This document shows, piece by piece, positions 23,796 through 36,000 of a DNA stretch of 64,000 bases; the stretch's first letter is position 1, and every line of letters starts with the position of its first letter. The notes beneath the pieces were generated by a model. The model was not told where the DNA came from, searched no databases, and saw nothing but the letters and a program-made list of their open reading frames with translations. Location of the stretch: the NCBI GenBank assembly GCA_012845835.1, contig JABAKD010000008.1:8664775-8728774 (forward strand), written 5' to 3'. A program made the translations under genes and the position numbers. The stretch comes from Undaria pinnatifida. Taxonomy: Eukaryota; Sar; Phaeophyceae; Laminariales; Alariaceae.

Positions 23796-24371
23796 AACAA
23801 CAACAACGGAAACATTGCCTGTTTCTTGACCTTTCAGCTGCCTCCTGCAAATTTGGTTTTTCTGCCAACACGATTTTGAACCTTTTCGCGATTTTTCTTC
23901 GTTTTTGTCTAGTAAGTTGAACCTCCTACCATTTGCCGCTAATTTGCCGCCTGTGCATTAGTTGCGGGACGGTCCAGCTTTAGCTTTTCCTTGATTCGCA
24001 CCATTTGTTTTGTACTTGACGAAGCTTCATCGGCTGAGATCTGGGCTTGGCTCATCAGCTCGACACCGCCCAGCACCCCATCGCAGCGCTATAGCTTACA
24101 GCAACGAAGCGCCGTGCAGTGCCCTGCGATGCCCTGCGGCTCAGCTCAGCAGCGCACCGCTAGCTCAGCAGAGCGAAGCGCTATGCTTTGCCGTGCTCTG
24201 CCGTCGCGGTCGTTCGTTATTCATGATATCTAAAACTCCGCGTACGCTGATATTTAGGTATTTGGCGCTTTATTCTATACATATCGCGTCAACCATCGTA
24301 ATATCATACAATATGGGGGAGGGAATGTAATCTCTATGCGAAGATCCTGTTTTGTTGTAATCAATTGTCAG

Positions 24372-24730
24372 CCGGCCGCCCAGGTGGTCTATTAATAATA
24401 GTGGTTTTACCCTCGAATACTACCAACGTTTGGTTGTCCTTGAGTTCGACACCCACCACGATGAGATTTGACTTTATTTGCAAAAATGCAAAAAAAAAAC
24501 AGGGATCAACTAACTGCTGAGAGCGCCTAGCAGCGTGGGTTGGTTCGACGCGAGTCGACGAGGGAAGAAAATGCTGGATTCTCCTCGCGGTAAAAATTAA
24601 AGCACGTGCCGAAGTGGGGAGGGAGGAGGAGGGCCCGCTATGTGACCCCGGATCTGAGTTACTACTGGGAGGGAGCGCGAGAGAGAGTGGTGCGGGGATA
24701 ATACATGGGATGAAGAAAAAAAAATGTTGC
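24372..24730 (+). mobile_element. tRNA-headed SINE, family S1, copy a
   Basis: The head GGCCGCCCAGGTGGTCTATT and TACCCTCGAATAC is followed by a box-B-like GAGTTCGACACCC near 24443. Then comes a body shared with four other copies (GCTGAGAGCGCCTAGCAGCG, CGCGAGTCGACG, GACCCCGGATCTGAGTTAC) and an A-rich tail. Other copies: 59733-60100 (+), 62585-62966 (-), and body-only 31560-31785 (+) and 60155-60335 (-). Confidence 0.72.
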
Positions 24731-26662
24731 AAAGGTATATTATTATTGCTACCAGTAAATAATATGTCAGTCTCTAGGAAATACGCACGGCACTATCAGC
24801 AGTCGTCATGGTAGAGACACTCCGGATATTATGCATTGAGGGGACGCGTCCGATTTCGAAAACGTGAAAGCCCCCACGAAGAAAAGACAGCAGACACACA
24901 TATCCCGCCTTCTCGAGAAAAAACAGAGAAGAAGCGCTACGCCAACCTCCCGTACGAGCAAAGCCATCCCCGCACCAATCTTAGACAACGCCGCCTCAAC
25001 GAGAGATCGCCCTCCTCTTCTACGTTTTCCTCCTCGCCCGCGACCACGCAGACCAATCAATGCGACAGCCTTCACGTAACAAACAAAGCAATCTTCTTCC
25101 AAAACCTCGCTGGCTGACATGTCCTCATGTCGACGTTTGATGCAAACCGACTTTGCATCCTGTCGACTTCGAACCTCCAGTGCCACGGGGACAGCAGTGC
25201 AGTCTCTTCATTAATGCCAAGGCCTCTTTTGTTTCGCCTAGAGGCGACGCACAGGTTCTCAATAATAATACTCTTTTCGGTATTTTTGTTTGACAGACGC
25301 CAACTTTTACATGACGGCGCATTTAACATAGTTTGTTTCGCCTATCCTTGCCTTCTTTGTTGTATAATATTACGTTTTTTCTTTTGTCAAAGCATGACTT
25401 TCATAGTCCCATGTTCGTATTAAACTCTTGGCATTACTTTAAAGTTCAATGCATGCCAAATCGGACAGCTACACCATAAGTTGTCGAAGTGCTGCCCTGC
25501 CCTACCCGGTAGATGAAAGTAGGAAGGAGACCGCAGACAGGGTAGCAAGGTACCAGGCCGACTAGTAGGTGGAACCTTTCTAGCTATGCCACTCGTACCG
25601 CCAACTGCTGCGGCTGCTCGGAATGTGATGCCTTGGTACTTTGATTTTTCCGTGAATTCATTTATTTTCTTTCCTTTTTTCTTTCCCCTTCTTATCCTTA
25701 TGAAGGGAGTCTTGCATGGTGGGTAGGTGACGAGCCTGTTTTATTTGGCCCTCCCAGTCTTCCTTCTTTAACTTGTTTCCTTTTTTCCGGGGTATTTTTT
25801 TCCCTTTCTTTCCCCCTTGCATGTCCATTTTGGCTCATGCTCGGGGTATGTTTCTATCTCCCGAGCTTTGGCTCCCCTTTTTATTTATTTATTTATTTAT
25901 TTATTTGTTTTGTCTTGGTTTCTTTCGTTGTTTCTCTCTTTTACAAGGTATTTTGGTTTAATGAGAAGAACACAAAGGGGGGAGGGGGGGAAACAGGAGG
26001 AGTAGAAGGAAAGCCGTCCAAGGGAGCGGGGGCAGGGGGGGCAACAGGAGGAATAGAAGGGAGACCGCGGTGGACGAAGGCATGAAGGAGATGGCAGACA
26101 GGGTAGCAAGGTACCAGGCCGACTAGTAGGTACGTAGCACTTTTCTCCTTTTTCTGGGGTATTTTTTTTCCCCTTTGTTCCCTCCTTGCGTGTCCAGGTT
26201 TTTGGCTCGTGTTGGGATTATCTTATTTTGGTTTTACTTTATTTTATTTTATTTTTTTATGTTTCTTTTCCGAGCTTTGGCTCTCCTTTCCGGTTGGGTT
26301 GTTTCTTCGATTCCCCCTTCATTTTGTTTGTTTCATTTTTGTTTTTATTTTTATCTTTGTTTTATTTGTTTTCTTACTATTATTTTGTTTTTGTTTTTGT
26401 TTTTGTTTATTTCGTATTCTCTATTCCAATGTATTTCTGTTGCTGACGTATGTATGTTGTGCCTGTCGTACCCAGTACTAGGGCATGACATTGCGTTGTC
26501 AAATGCATTACGATGCATTATCTCTGTGTCGTAGCTTGTGACCACAGAGCTGATCTTTCTAGGGTGAAGAATCAGTACGGACACTGGGTGTGCTGGATGT
26601 CGACGAGTAGAAGAACGGTTTAATGTGAATAACACACACACACACACACACACACACCCGAA

Positions 26663-26694
26663 GCATGGGCGCCGGCGAATGCCGGCGCCCATGC
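26663..26694. other. Perfect 14-bp GC-rich hairpin after a CA microsatellite
   Basis: GCATGGGCGCCGGC, loop GAAT, GCCGGCGCCCATGC. It follows a (CA)n run at 26633-26657. There is no T-run after it and no adjacent gene end, so its role is unknown. Confidence 0.7.
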
Positions 26695-27059
26695 GGAGCC
26701 CTTGTAACAACAATAAAATGACCCCGTATTGTCTGCAGCAACCTATATACCGAGATCCATAAAAAGGTAGATCATGAGATACCAGTGCTGAAGAGCAAAA
26801 TTTTGCTCTACTGCCTGATCTACAAGTTGGCAAGTTCGGCTTCCCATGGGGCGCGAGGCTCTGGCGTCTCGAAGCCCGAGCCATGAAATACTCGTGTGCG
26901 GTAGGAAATATACCGGTTCGGGTAAAGACCAGGCGGCCAATGAAAATCACCCGTGAGCTGGGCCTCTCAATTCTCAAGCAAGCATAATGCAAGCTAGCAA
27001 GCGAGCCCAGGGCGATCACACTTTACATGCGAGCCGACAGCAGCTTAAACCAGAGGACG

Positions 27060-30000
27060 ATGGCACGCATGAGCTCGCTGTTCGTTGTGGCGAGGGTCGT
27101 GGCCTTTCTGGTGGTGGGAACCGTGGCGTTTGTCGTGCCGCCCCCCCAACAAGTGAGCAAATGATTGTGGTAGAAATATGCGGCGTTGGTTGCAAAACTG
27201 AAGAGAATGCCTGCCCCCCCGCTTGCCGTCATGATAACGCAACTTATGCTCATGGTCACCGAAGCAGAAACACGTGGCCACCCTCGAGACCGCAAGCTAT
27301 AGCGACGACAGACGATAGGAAGGTTATCCTGTTGCCACGGCCTTTGGTCTTCGTCGAGACTGTGATCGTCCGAGTGGGGTCTCTTGTGTGTTGTGTTTCG
27401 GAAGTGATTTTGTGATTTTTTCATGTTGTCCCCTTGGGGTCAATCCCTTGGACGTGTCTCGGGCGGCTGCAAAGGCACGCCGACAGCACACGGGTAGGAA
27501 AGACACCCCATGTGCCCGGGGGTATGGGTGGTAGCGGTCTGACAGGCGTAGCGCGCCTGCACCCAGCCACCATATCTACAGCAGCAGCAACAGCAGCAGC
27601 AGTTGGACCGATTAAATGATCGTCGCATTGCATGCACTAAAAGCTGAGACCGTCGCGTTTCATGTCCACGTAATGCCGCAGGCAGAGACAGCTGCAGCAG
27701 TGCGTGCAGTTGCGCCACCACTCTCGTTGACCCTGTGTCCTACCACCTGGTGGGGAGTCTCCCATGTGTATCATGACCCCGTGGCCACTTCACTTTGCAA
27801 CATCGCGTGACAGCGCCTGAGTTACGAGCAGTCGCCACGTGTTGCCGTAACGGCAGGCTGGTTCTCTGCGTCAAGTGACTTGATCTAGAAAAAGTACCAG
27901 GTGCAGCAGCGAGATAAATTGAAGCCACGACAACCATGAAGGGACTGAAAAACAGTGAACGACCGCAGAACTGCACACGCAAACAGACTCGTCCAACCGA
28001 GACCCATGTAATGCAGCCTGCTGTTCGGGGATTTTCGCCTGCATCAGGTCATCAGATAATCGCGCACTGACGCCCCGATGCTGCTTCTGCTGTGGCGCAG
28101 CAGGGCTGGTGTTGATCCTGCTGCTGCTGTTGTTGTTGGTGGTGGTGGTGTTGGTGTTGGTGGTGGTGTTGGTGTTGGTGTTGGTGTTGGTGTTGGTGTG
28201 AGTGTTGTTGGTGTTGAGTGGTTGTTGTTGTTGTTCTTCTTCTTCTTCGTGTTCTTGTTCTTGTTCTTGTTCTTGTTGTTCTTGTTGTTCTTGTTGTTCT
28301 TGTTGTTCTTGTTGTCGTTGTTGTCGTTGTTGTCGTTGTTGTCATTGTTGTTGCTGTTGTTGTGGTGGTGGTGGTGTTGTCGTTGTACACACATGGACGA
28401 GGGTTCGTTTTTGGCACGCCCGCAATAATATGTTGAGCGTTCGTTCGCACGAGTATACTCCTGGTACGCAACACGACAAGTATTAAATAGTAAAGGCTTT
28501 GGGCTTTTAGGCTTGTCCGAATTAGTAAGTTTTTTTCACGGGTCAGGTCTGTCTGGTCAGGAGGAGTCCAAAATTTCGCGGGGCGAATCGGAACACGGGT
28601 CAGGAGGTGCTCGAGGTCTCACGGGTCGGGTTGGGTCGGGTCAAGATTTTTTCTTCATCTCACGGACCGGGTCGGGTCGGATCGGGTCCGGTTGGATCGG
28701 GTCGGGTCGGATTGGGTCGGGTCGGATCGGGTCGAGTCAAGTCGTGTCACCCTGATCCAACCCGACCCGCGGGAAGTGACCCCACATGTGAAACGAACGC
28801 CGAAAAAAGCCACTGGTACGATTGTAGTATCGGCCACAAAAAATAGTTCGCGGGCTGTTAGCTCGTGGGGTATAGGGGTCGCGTCCGAAACACAAGGTAA
28901 GGAGTAAGGAGCCGTCTGCCACGCGCGCACCATGACGATACTCGCAACACTTTTGCTGCCGCACTCTCTCCCTTACGTAGACAGGGTGGTAAGCCCGCCC
29001 TTCTCGCTTCTTACGTCGCTGTGTATACGTCGCTACTTATGGGTCCCGCAGAGGATATACGTTAGACCTGGTACCAGGAATCTGGTACAGCACCATGCTC
29101 CATGGGGATTGGGGGCACTGCTGGGCTGGGGGTGGAGTTATAAAGGGGTGCAAGGAGTAAGACACTCTTGAATGTAGGAAAATAAGGTTGGACCCTTCTT
29201 GACTCGTGAAGCACTGCTGTGCAGTACCTGGTATACTCTTTTATTCTGAAAGCTGACCTGCCGACAAGCCGACGAGAGTCCGACGAGCTTACACGCTTCT
29301 ACAACATTTGTCGTATATAACGTTCAGGTACGAAATATTGTACCTGGTACCTGGTATATATTAAAGAATGAAAAATCCACTTCAGCTGTGAGATCGACCG
29401 AATTGTATTTATCATACCTAGTACCTGGTACCTCGTGTACCTGATAGCTGGTGTTTTATTTTATTTTTTCACAACCCCCCCCCCCCCACCCCGTCCCGTT
29501 CCGTCCCTCTCCCCCTCCCCACTGCCTTGTCCGCACCCCCCCACCCCCCGGCCCTGCCACCCCCCCCCCCCCCCTCCCCCCCCCCACCCCTCCCTCCTCC
29601 CCACCCCCCCTCCTGCACCCCCTCCCCCTCCTTCCTCCCGCCCCCTCTATGTATAACAACCATCATCAGCACTTTTCCGGGCGCGCGCCAGCGGCGGCCC
29701 AAACAACCGCCTCCAGCTTTAACGGCAGGCAGATTTCCGTCGCCTCGACCCCTACCGCTTCGGGAGGGGGCAGCGGCGGAATAGGTGCTGCTTGGCAGCC
29801 TCGAGTGCGGGGCGGGCTTCGGATGGCGGAGTCTGAAACGCTTGACGTGACTTTGAAGAAGCCGATGGGGATAGTGCTGGAGGAGAACGTGTCGGGATTC
29901 GGGGGCCTGAGGGTTAAGGAAGTCACTGACGGCGGCTCCGCGCAGGTTCGTGTGGGTGTTTGTTTGGGCTGCAGACCGGTTGGCTACACGTCGCGGAGCA

Positions 30001-33000
30001 GTTTTTACCGGTAGTTGGCTGTTGATAGGTACCACTCTTCCCGGAAAATATAATCAACATTTTACTTCAATATGTCAGTGTCTAAAAGTTCGCTTATATT
30101 TCCGGGCAGAGTGGTATATTACGGTTTGGTACGTGGGGTAATTTTCTCGGAGTTCTGTGCCTTGGCGTCGGACGTACGCGTTTGTGGCTCGCCTTACGGG
30201 GTATAAAAAATAAGGTGGGACCCTTCTTTTGCTTTGAAGCACTGTGCAGTATCTGGTACACCAGGGTATACCCGCATTTTTATATCGGGAAAGCTGACCT
30301 GCCGACGAGCCGGCGAGAGCCCGACCACCTTGCACGCGCTTCTACAACGTTTATCGTATAAATGCGGATAGGTAGTGCATTTGGTTGCGTGCAGTAGTTC
30401 GCGGGGTTCTGTGTCTGGGTATGGCGTATATAAGCCAGATAGTTAGCACTATCTCGGCCGCGGAACTAATACCTGACTCACAGCCTTAGTGTTTGTGTTG
30501 CTTGTGTGGTTTGTGCGTTTTGTGTGTTTGTTGGAGGTGTGAACCGACAGGATTTCGCGACTAATAGCTAATCGGTAGGTGCCGTTAGCAAACTAACTGA
30601 CTTTGGTCGGCAAGTCGGCTGGTGAAGCCAACTGATAGCCAGCCGACTTGCCGACTTTTCAGTCCGGCGTGGGGCCCCCTGCAGCCTTCAGATCAGAGGG
30701 GGATTAGGAGGAGTCGGCGTGTTCTGAAAACCGCGACAAAAATAAATCGGCTCATCTCGTGGGGCTCAGTGATATATATATAGATAAATGTATATAGACT
30801 ATATATGCACGTCGTGTGTCGCGGCTAACGAACTAATTACCTTGTTATGGTTGCACGTGTTGCAATTGCGCGCGTCTTGTGGCGCGGTTGACAAACTGCT
30901 TGCTTGCGGTGGTTGCACGTCGTTGTGATTACCCGTGCTGTGATATGTTTGCTTACAATCGGACCGGTCAGATCGCATTTCACTATCTACATGTGTATCG
31001 TCCACCTTATCATACTAAAAATAGACTACACGCGTGCTTACGATAGAGGTTTCACCGTGTTTTTTTTTTTTTTTTGGGGGGGGGGGGTTCCTCGCTTTCG
31101 GAGCTTAAGATAACATGTCCTACTTGAGCCAAAAACTGACTTTGGAGAACGAGTAAAACTGGTACCGGATGCAAAATCCCATATGCATGGCCTAGATGTA
31201 TAATAAGAATCATCATTGCAAAGAATGACCTTTTTTTTCCCGACGGTTTTGGGTTAAGGAGCTCCGCCCCGTCATTAGAAAACATTTTTCAGCCCAAAAA
31301 AGGTATACCTTAATGCCTCTACCGTAGCACGCGTCAAAAAAAGGTATGTATCGTGGATTTTCAGCGATAAGAGCCGTGGCCTTTTCTACACAGGACAGAT
31401 CAGATGCCGCTTGATGATCTATCTTGTGTATTGTCCGCATAACCCATACTGAAATGAGACACTCAGTACAGGTCAGTGGTATATATACTGAGTATATTTT
31501 TTTTTTTCATAGATGGATCCGTGGCCAATATTATTTTGTACATGATTCTGCATGGTCGAGAGGCCCGTGTGATGTGCTTGACCGAAAGCAATTCGATTGC
31601 GAGTCGACGAGGGAAGAGATTACTGGAGTCTTGTCGCGATAAATTGAAAGGCGCGTACCGTAGTGGGCAGGGGGGAGAAGAGCCGGCTATTTGACCCCGG
31701 GTCTGAGTTACGTGTAGGGAGGGAGAAGGATAAAGAAACCTGCGAAGGTAATGGACGGGATGGGCAAAAAAAAAACACACACACACACGTTTCCCGGGAT
31801 GGATCTGTCTTGCACAGATTATTCCATATCATAAGGACAGATATTAGATCTATTACATAGATGATTTTGACTGTCATTTGTCGACGTGTGTGTTCTTGTG
31901 CAGGAGTCAGGTATGGTCCGAGTGGGCGACCAGGTGATCAAGGTGCAGGGGGAGACAATCAAGGGCGTCGACTTCGACGAGGTCAGTGGAAAATAGACCG
32001 GAGTATCACGCAACTTGCAAAGATGAGCATCGGCCCTTGAATTGATCGAACTCGGAGATGATGTATTAACACCAGTTTTGTAAAATAGAACGGCGGACGG
32101 TGGACGGTGGAGAATAACAATGTTTTTGACCATTGAGTTCAATGGTTGAAAGTCTTGTGCGTTTCCCTTTTCTCCCCCCCTCCGATCTCCACCCCCATCC
32201 CCCCCCCCACCCCCCCCCCCACCCCCCCCACCCCTTCCTCCCCCCGCCCTCTTCCCTCCTTCTTCCCTCCCCCCCCCCCCCCCTCCCATCCCCCCCCCCC
32301 CTCTCCCCCTATCCCCCCTCCTCCCCATCCCCCATTTCCGTTATGCGGTGTTTAGGGCATGAAAAAACTCATGGACGCGCCGGCAGATGGGGTGGAGATT
32401 CAGTTGTTCCGAGGGCTCGCCGCCGACCTATACAATCCCAAGGTATGCTCTCGTGTTGCATGATATGGTATGATATGGTACGGTATGGTATGGTATGGCA
32501 TGGCATGGCATGGTATGATATGGTATGGTATGGTATGGTGTGGTATGTCATGGTGTTTATGGTGTGGTATGGGTATGGTATGGTATGGTATGGCATGGCA
32601 TGGCATGGCATAGTCTGGTGCGGTGTGGTGTGGTGTGGTGTGGTGTGGTGTGGTGTGGTGTGGTGTGGTGTGGTATGACATGGTATGGTGCGGTGCGGTG
32701 CGGTGCGGTACGATGCGGTGCGGTGTGGTGTGGTGTGGTGTGGTGTGGTGTGGTGTGGTGTGATGTGGTGTGGTGTGGTGTGGTGTGGTGTGGTGTGGTG
32801 TGGTGTGGCGCGGATCGGGTCTAGTTGCACTCGTGTAGGAACCAGAACCTAGACTGACGCGGCGGGGTTGGGGGGGAAGGAAGGGGGGGAGGCACCCCGC
32901 GCGCTTTCTCGGGCTCTATCTTTATTATATCCGAGTGCGGTCCGCGGTGTGTTCAGACAGACAGACAGCCGACTCCGGTGTGCTAACAGCAGCAGAAGCA

Positions 33001-36000
33001 TATTAACCTCAGTGTTCGTTGAAGCTAGTGACGGAGGCTCACTCCTTGACCAAAATTGTTGACTTTTTATTCATTTTTTGGTCAGTTTCAATTCATGTTT
33101 TGTTCAGTTTGTAACTCGTTTTTTTTATTCGTTCGTCCATTTTCTTATTTTTGAGGAAGGTGTTTTTCGACATCGAGATCGCCGGGGAGGACAAGGGGCG
33201 CATCACAATGCAGCTGCGCTCGGACGTCGTGCCCAAGACCGCCGAGAACTTTCGACAGGTGTTTTCCGTACATATTGCGTCCCTTTTTTTTTGTACGGTA
33301 ACATCTGGTTTAATCCAGCTAGTTTAAACGCGTTTTCTTTTAATAATGTTGTGATCGATTTTTGATGATTTTTGCGTTTATTTTTTTTTTTTTTTCTAAT
33401 TTTTTTTCGTGTTTTTATCGTGTTTTGTCTCTTGTTCTCGTAGTTTCGACTGTTACTACCAGATATTTATCGAAGTTTCCCGTGGTTTTGACGGAATGCT
33501 CGATAGGTTTGTACTTCGACCTGGGCTACAGTACATGCTACCATTGTATCCTACTACCTGGTATCTACCAGCACTACTGCCACGCCCATCGCGCAAAACG
33601 AACTGTTTCGTCTATCCCCCGACACAGAAAGAGCGCACGTGACGCGTTTACCTAACCTCACGAGATACCCCCCTCCCCCCCCGTCCTCACGCCACCTTTG
33701 GGGTGCCTGTGGAACTCCCACGATGCGTTTTTTTAGCTGTGCACCGGCGAAGCACCGGACGGGAAGGGTTACAAGGGAACCATTTTCCACAGAGTCATCC
33801 CCAAGTTTATGCTCCAGGTGAGCAGGCATCCGTGCATGTATGCTCAGCGCGAAAGTCTTGTCTCTGGCATGTGTTTTCCCCCGAGCGCTAACCTATCATA
33901 ACTGTCCATGTGCTGCGTGATTAGTTCGGGGCCAGGACTTGTGTAGGTGTTTGTTGTGGTTGTTGTTTTTGTTGGTCATGCCCCCCCTGCCCAACCCTAC
34001 TCCCCCCCCCCCCTCTTACCCCATATTCTTCCCTCCACCCTTACTTTTAACGTCAGGGGGGTGGCTTGAAGGACGCGGATGCCCCCCCCCACACACACAC
34101 ACGCCATACCGTACTCCGGCCGGACATCGTGGGGATGCGAGGGTCTACTACGGCCTTGCATGATAATGCGTACCCCCCCCCTGTTCCGTCCCGGCGCTGT
34201 CGGGGTGCGAGGGTCTATGGTCATAGACGACTATGGCCATGCATGATCATGAGCACGCCCCCCCCTCCCCCCCCCCCCCCTACTCGGCCTCCTCCCCCCG
34301 CCCCCCCCGTTCCCCGTACTTTGTTGGCCTCAGGGAGGTGACTTCGAGAACGCGGATGGCACGGGCGGGTCTTCTATTTACGGACCTAATTTCGAGGACG
34401 AGAACTTCACCCTGAAGCACATCGGCCCCGGCGTACTGAGCATGGCTAACGCCGGTCCGGGTACCAATGGAAGCCAGTTCTTTATCTGCGTTGCAAAGGT
34501 AAGGAGGCCGTAAAAGGAGGGGGAGGAGGGGGGGGGGGAATGCTCATTTCATGCATAGCGGAGGTGCTAAGACCACCGTGATGAAGGGGGGGTGGGGGGT
34601 GGGAAGGGCGTAGGAGGTGGGGGGATGGTGGTAAGGAGGGATGGGGGTGGGGATAGGGAGTGGGGCGGGCGTTGCTGAGGATGGCTAACGGCGGTCTGGG
34701 TGCCAATGGAAGCCAGATCTTCAATTGCGTTGTCAAGGAAAGGTGGCCGTGATATGCGGGGAGGGTGTACTCATTTCATGCATGGCCGTAGTCGGAAGGC
34801 CACCGTGATAGGGGCGGGGGGGGGATGGAAAGGGAGGGGGGGGGGAGGGGGGGGGGTCGTGCTTATTTGTTGTTTGCCTTAGTCGTTTGACCTTTGACCA
34901 CGCATCCCTTTCGAGACGGAGCACCTTTGTTACTCCTAATAATAGAGACACCTCCAACATATGGGCCCTCAGTGCGTTTCTTCCTCGCATTACACACTTT
35001 TTTGTTGTTGTTGCTTATCTCACGTCCTTCCTGTATGGCCGTCTGTGGTCACCATCTGCCTCCTAGAGAAGCGATTGTTTTTCTCGCTTCCATCTAATGT
35101 GCAAAACCTCTCCAGATCATCGCATCCGTCTATTTTCCCCATCTCCTCTTTTTAGACATTCCGTTCTACCTTGCACAGCTCACGTGATTCCACGATGTGG
35201 GTTCTACTGTCGTCTGCGTTGCCTCAAGGGCACCTCTGTTCGCCCTCTTCCTCTTCCACCCTCCAACTACTGGCATACCTCTTTCTTCTTCACGGCAAAG
35301 TCCAGGTCCCTTACGCGCTAACGCTTGAACAGCGTTTTCGCGTAGTTTATTGGGCCGTGCAATTACGTTTTCGTTCCTGTCTCTTCTTTCCCCCCCCGTG
35401 TAATATCTAAATGTGCCTCCTTTCGCCTTCTGCCGTAGCGCTAGCCTTTCCCTTCCTTTCACCGTTTCTTTTACTTCTGTCTTGTACCCCCCAAGCTTGT
35501 CTATGGACAGCAGTTTCTCTCCTCGGTTTCTCCTAGGCCCTTCCATACTAACTCGACCACGCTACCCCACCTTATTCCAGCTCTCGCCGTTTTGGTGCTT
35601 TCTCCCATGCAACCCTATCAGCTATTGCTGGCAACGCTCTCTTTTAGCAAGTTTCTTACTTTATATTGCCATTACGACTTTCTCGCGTCTCTACGATATT
35701 TCTTTCGGGTAGGGGGGGGTAAGGGGGGGGGGTAGGGGGGGTGGTGGTTGGGAGGCGTGCTGAGCATGGCAAATGTGCCAGGATGAATGGAAGCCAGTTC
35801 TTCGTCTTCGTGGCCAAGGGGGAGGGAGGGGGATTGGGGAGGAAGAGGGGGGGACGGGGGGAGGCCGGGGGGGGGGGTAGGAGGGTAGGGGGGGGGGTGT
35901 ACCCATTGTCGTACATGGCCGCAATCGTAAGACCGTAGACCCGCATCCCTACCATGCCGGAACGGAGCACGTCGGGTTTTCACCAACCAGGCAGCGTTTG

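Larger units (their letters stand above)
21026..27059. other. Spacer between the LTR element and the PDZ-cyclophilin gene
   Basis: I see no supported gene. It holds a pyrimidine-rich tract (21060-21210), repeat R4 twice, a 460-bp tandem duplication, a SINE (24372-24730), T-rich tracts (25640-26420), a G/A-rich tract (25975-26090), a CA microsatellite (26633-26657) and a perfect hairpin (26663-26694). The many short frames here show no domain or codon signal. Confidence 0.55.
27153..29669 (+). other. Intron 1 of the PDZ-cyclophilin gene
   Basis: It runs from a CAACAA/GTGAGC donor to a CATCATCAG acceptor. It contains a GTT/GGT/GTC repeat (28120-28380), a GGGTC-type repeat (28620-28745), the first of two direct repeats R6 (29165-29350), several CAGGTACCTG-type words (29225-29440) and a C-rich tract (29471-29640) directly before the acceptor. 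No other gene was seen. If exon 1 is wrong, the nearest alternative start is an ATG at 29649 in the same frame. Confidence 0.6.

Noticed and set aside
27023-27424. 133-codon minus frame opposite exon 1 of the PDZ-cyclophilin gene
   Set aside because: It is the shadow of the signal-peptide exon on the plus strand; no domain or splice context.
32369-32830. Long His/Thr/Pro and Val/Trp/Cys frames on both strands
   Set aside because: They come from the TGGTA/TGGTG array; only 32356-32442 is a real exon here.
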